This document shows positions 62,235 to 64,000 of a stretch of DNA of 64,000 bases, piece by piece. This DNA comes from Paenibacillus sp. FSL R7-0204 (GTDB taxonomy: Bacteria > Bacillota > Bacilli > Paenibacillales > Paenibacillaceae). Within the stretch, counting starts at the first letter, position 1, and every line of letters begins with the position of its first letter. A program made the translations under genes and the position numbers. The stretch lies in NCBI RefSeq assembly GCF_038002225.1, contig NZ_JBBOCA010000001.1:1736001-1800000 (forward strand). The letters are read 5' to 3'. The notes beneath the pieces are model-generated. The model made no database searches. It saw nothing but the letters and a program-made list of their open reading frames with translations, and was not told the DNA's origin.

Positions 62235-62375
62235 GCCCTTATGGCAAACGGGTTGCCTGTAGTTCACGGATTAGACTAATCTGCAGCAGTCTACGTTATT
62301 GACCATTGGAATAATGTGACATATTATTACAACTATAAAAGAAATTATATTGGATTCCAGTTAGGTGGTGTTTGC

Positions 62376-63776
62376 ATGGTCCCTACTACTAGAACTATGA
62401 TACGTGATCTATTAGCGTTGCATTTGTCGCAGAAGGGAATGTCTATTCATCAATTTTCCATACAATCCGGAATTAATTCAGGAACGCTTAGCCGGATACT
62501 TAGTGGTCATCAGCCCATTGCTATGAACCATCTGGAGCGAATCACCAAGGCGATGGATCTGCCAGAGGATCATTTCTATAGCTTATATGTGGATGAATGT
62601 TTCTATTTCTCGTCACCCACTTGGCGGCGTCTGCGGCCTTTTCTTGTGCGGTCGGCTGAGCTGGGCCGTCTGGATTGCGTTGAACAGGTGGTTCAGAATC
62701 TGCTGGAGAATCTGGTCTATGCCCCCATGCTGTTCGAAGTGGCTGAAGGACTGTTTCAAGAGGGGCTGTGGCAGGCTGCCGAATTATTGTATAAGAATGT
62801 GAGTGTCAGTGAGAAGTATCAGAATTCCGAGAGACTCGCGTTATGCCAATACCGTCTATTCCGAATCGCCATTGGTGATGACCAGACGAAGAATTTGCAG
62901 GCTGCGCATCTCTTCGAATGTTACCTGGACCGGCTGGATGAAGCGGATCAGTTAGATGGATTGAAGCATCTCGCTCATGTATATGTTTCATTGAACAACT
63001 GGCTTAAGGTGGATGAGTTGGCAAAGCAAATGCAGCAATTAGCGACTCTTCGTTATAATCTCCAGCGTCAGTCGGACCGCAGAGAGAGTAACGAGGAAAA
63101 AACTGAGAAACCACTGTACTTCTACATCTTGTACGCACAGCTTATCCGTTCATATGTGTGTGAACAAATAGGAGACTACCCATCGGCATTAGATTGGGTG
63201 TCCCTCTATATGGATGGAAGCTGGATACAGGAAGACGATGGAGAAGTGAAGCGGACTGTGGCTCAGTTCCATGAGTGGGGTACCGCAAACAGACTACTCT
63301 ATCGAGTGATGCAAGGACAACACGAGGCGCTCTCTGAATATGTTGAATATATCTCCCACCGGACAGATGAGATATTTACAGCGTTATACAGTATTGTCAT
63401 ATCGGCTAACCGCTACAATTGGAATGTTGATTATATTCTGGAGCGATTTGCTGCCTATATTCCTTACCGGACGTATTCTACAGAATTTGGCGATTATAAT
63501 CGGCAGGTTATGTTGGACCAACACACTCAATTCCTTGCTGAAATGGCAGCCTATTATTTACATAATGAACGTGAAGAAGGTATTAGATTCATCCTACAAA
63601 GTTTGGAATCGTCTGCTAGAATCAATGATGAGAGAAATATTATCAAATGTGTTGATCTATTCGAACAGCATCGGCATCTGGCAGGTGAAGAAGAGCAAGA
63701 GCAATACAAACTTCTAATTAGAGAGGTGCAGGTTTCACATGAACAGAAAATTTATCAAGCTTCTAGCTTCCTGTAG
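62376..63776 (+). CDS. HTH-TPR quorum-sensing regulator, RRNPP superfamily (AimR/Alo-like)
   Basis: 466 aa. N-terminal XRE-type HTH, residues about 6-62 (RDLLALHLSQKGMSIHQFSI, then SGINSGTLSRILSGHQ), followed by about 400 residues of degenerate TPR-like helical pairs (LENLVYAPMLFEVAEGLFQEGLWQAAELLYKNV, LAHVYVSLNNWLKVDELAKQM, EMAAYYLHNEREEGI). This is the plan of peptide-sensing regulators (NprR, PlcR, AimR). Start MVPTTRT chosen behind AGGTGGTG; a frame 20 codons longer is unlikely. The last 38 bases overlap a peptide-precursor gene. It should bind DNA, with its activity switched by a short imported peptide. Confidence 0.85.
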   Translation: MVPTTRTMIRDLLALHLSQKGMSIHQFSIQSGINSGTLSRILSGHQPIAMNHLERITKAMDLPEDHFYSLYVDECFYFSSPTWRRLRPFLVRSAELGRLDCVEQVVQNLLENLVYAPMLFEVAEGLFQEGLWQAAELLYKNVSVSEKYQNSERLALCQYRLFRIAIGDDQTKNLQAAHLFECYLDRLDEADQLDGLKHLAHVYVSLNNWLKVDELAKQMQQLATLRYNLQRQSDRRESNEEKTEKPLYFYILYAQLIRSYVCEQIGDYPSALDWVSLYMDGSWIQEDDGEVKRTVAQFHEWGTANRLLYRVMQGQHEALSEYVEYISHRTDEIFTALYSIVISANRYNWNVDYILERFAAYIPYRTYSTEFGDYNRQVMLDQHTQFLAEMAAYYLHNEREEGIRFILQSLESSARINDERNIIKCVDLFEQHRHLAGEEEQEQYKLLIREVQVSHEQKIYQASSFL

Positions 63777-63882
63777 TCTGGCTATTGCAATTATTATACC
63801 GGTTGCTACTACTGAGACCGTAGCAAATATCAGCATTCAAAGTTTTATTCAAACTATGGGCCACGGTATAGGTGGCGGTTGA
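63739..63882 (+). CDS. secreted signal-peptide precursor, 47 aa (AimP/AloP/Phr-like)
   Basis: Starts inside the regulator's last codons in another frame, with AGAGGTG about 10 bases upstream. Positively charged start MNRKFIKLLA, hydrophobic core CSLAIAIIIPVA (residues 12-23), then a polar region and the C-terminus FIQTMGHGIGGG. This is the make-up of exported propeptides of RRNPP systems, whose mature 5-7 residue signal is normally cut from the C-terminus. GHGIGG is close to the SHGRGG signal I recall from a Paenibacillus polymyxa Alo system. Maturation and uptake (Opp) are inferred. Confidence 0.8.
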   Translation: MNRKFIKLLASCSLAIAIIIPVATTETVANISIQSFIQTMGHGIGGG

Positions 63883-63908
63883 TGCTTACTGGGCAGCAGC
63901 GTTATTTT

Positions 63909-63990
63909 GATGATTGGCAATGCCTTCGGCTACAATGGCCCGGAAGCTAAGGGTTCGTTGGAGCAGATCAAGCGCTGGTTCCTCAGGTAA
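63909..63990 (+). pseudogene. duplicated 3' end of the ydcF-like gene
   Basis: 74 bases matching 60074-60147 with four differences, all synonymous, continuing in frame to a TAA after WFLR. It encodes only the last 26 residues from MIGNAFGYNGPEAKG. It bounds the SnoaL/YafY/RRNPP block on the right. Confidence 0.88.
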
Positions 63991-64000
63991 CGGGGTACGA

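Overview
The window looks like chromosome of a spore-forming Firmicute, most probably Paenibacillus. The evidence is a GerA/GerC/GerB germination operon, LonB next to LonA, a tig-clpP-clpX block, a T-box in front of argS, an S-layer protein with three SLH domains, two proteins with copper-amine-oxidase N-terminal domains, an RQC-minor/SEC-C gene set, dispersed intergenic repeats, and an RRNPP regulator with its own signal-peptide gene. Most of the window is of medium-to-high GC. The stretch 46.7-56.9 kb is strikingly AT-rich.

Layout. 1-1.5 kb: 5' part of an asparagine synthetase gene (minus), cut by the window edge. 2.2-6.8 kb: tRNA-Arg(TCT), a repeat-filled spacer, argS with its T-box leader, and small genes of unknown function. 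6.8-14.5 kb: a SWIM/SNF2 helicase, then an ABC-2 exporter operon (ATPase, permease, TetR) with a perfect 26-bp palindrome over its promoter; a 1.6 kb AT-rich cassette sits between permease and tetR, flanked by a 235-bp duplication of the permease 3' end. 14.5-19.4 kb: a lipoprotein, a CuAO/propeller protein and pstS-pstC-pstA without pstB. 19.6-22.0 kb: RQC-minor-1-like protein, small partner, SEC-C protein. 22.57 kb: a second, inverted copy of the same tRNA-Arg.

22.8-38.5 kb is housekeeping: tig, clpP, clpX, ispG, the ger operon (minus), lonB, lonA, ysxC. 38.6-60.2 kb is a surface-polysaccharide region: PHP-type phosphatase, SLH protein, Wzz-like modulator and BY-kinase, a CapD/PglF-like dehydratase, two anchored proteins, PglC/PglD/PglE-like proteins (bacillosamine-type initiation), glycosyltransferases, FnlA plus a shortened CapF, a Wzy/EpsG-like polymerase, a Wzx flippase, rfbA-rfbC-rfbB and a YdcF-like protein. 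The AT-rich core carries the glycan-specific genes; the GC-richer ends carry regulation, initiation and dTDP-rhamnose precursor genes. rmlD and fnlC are not in the window.

60.2-64 kb: a two-domain SnoaL-like protein diverging from a YafY/WYL regulator, then an HTH-TPR regulator of RRNPP type overlapping a 47-codon gene for a secreted peptide ending in HGIGGG. This resembles the AimR-like (Alo) quorum-sensing systems of Paenibacillus and is the most interesting locus here. The block is followed by a duplicated tail of the ydcF gene, the same architecture (cargo flanked by a repeated gene 3' end) as the 11-12.5 kb cassette.
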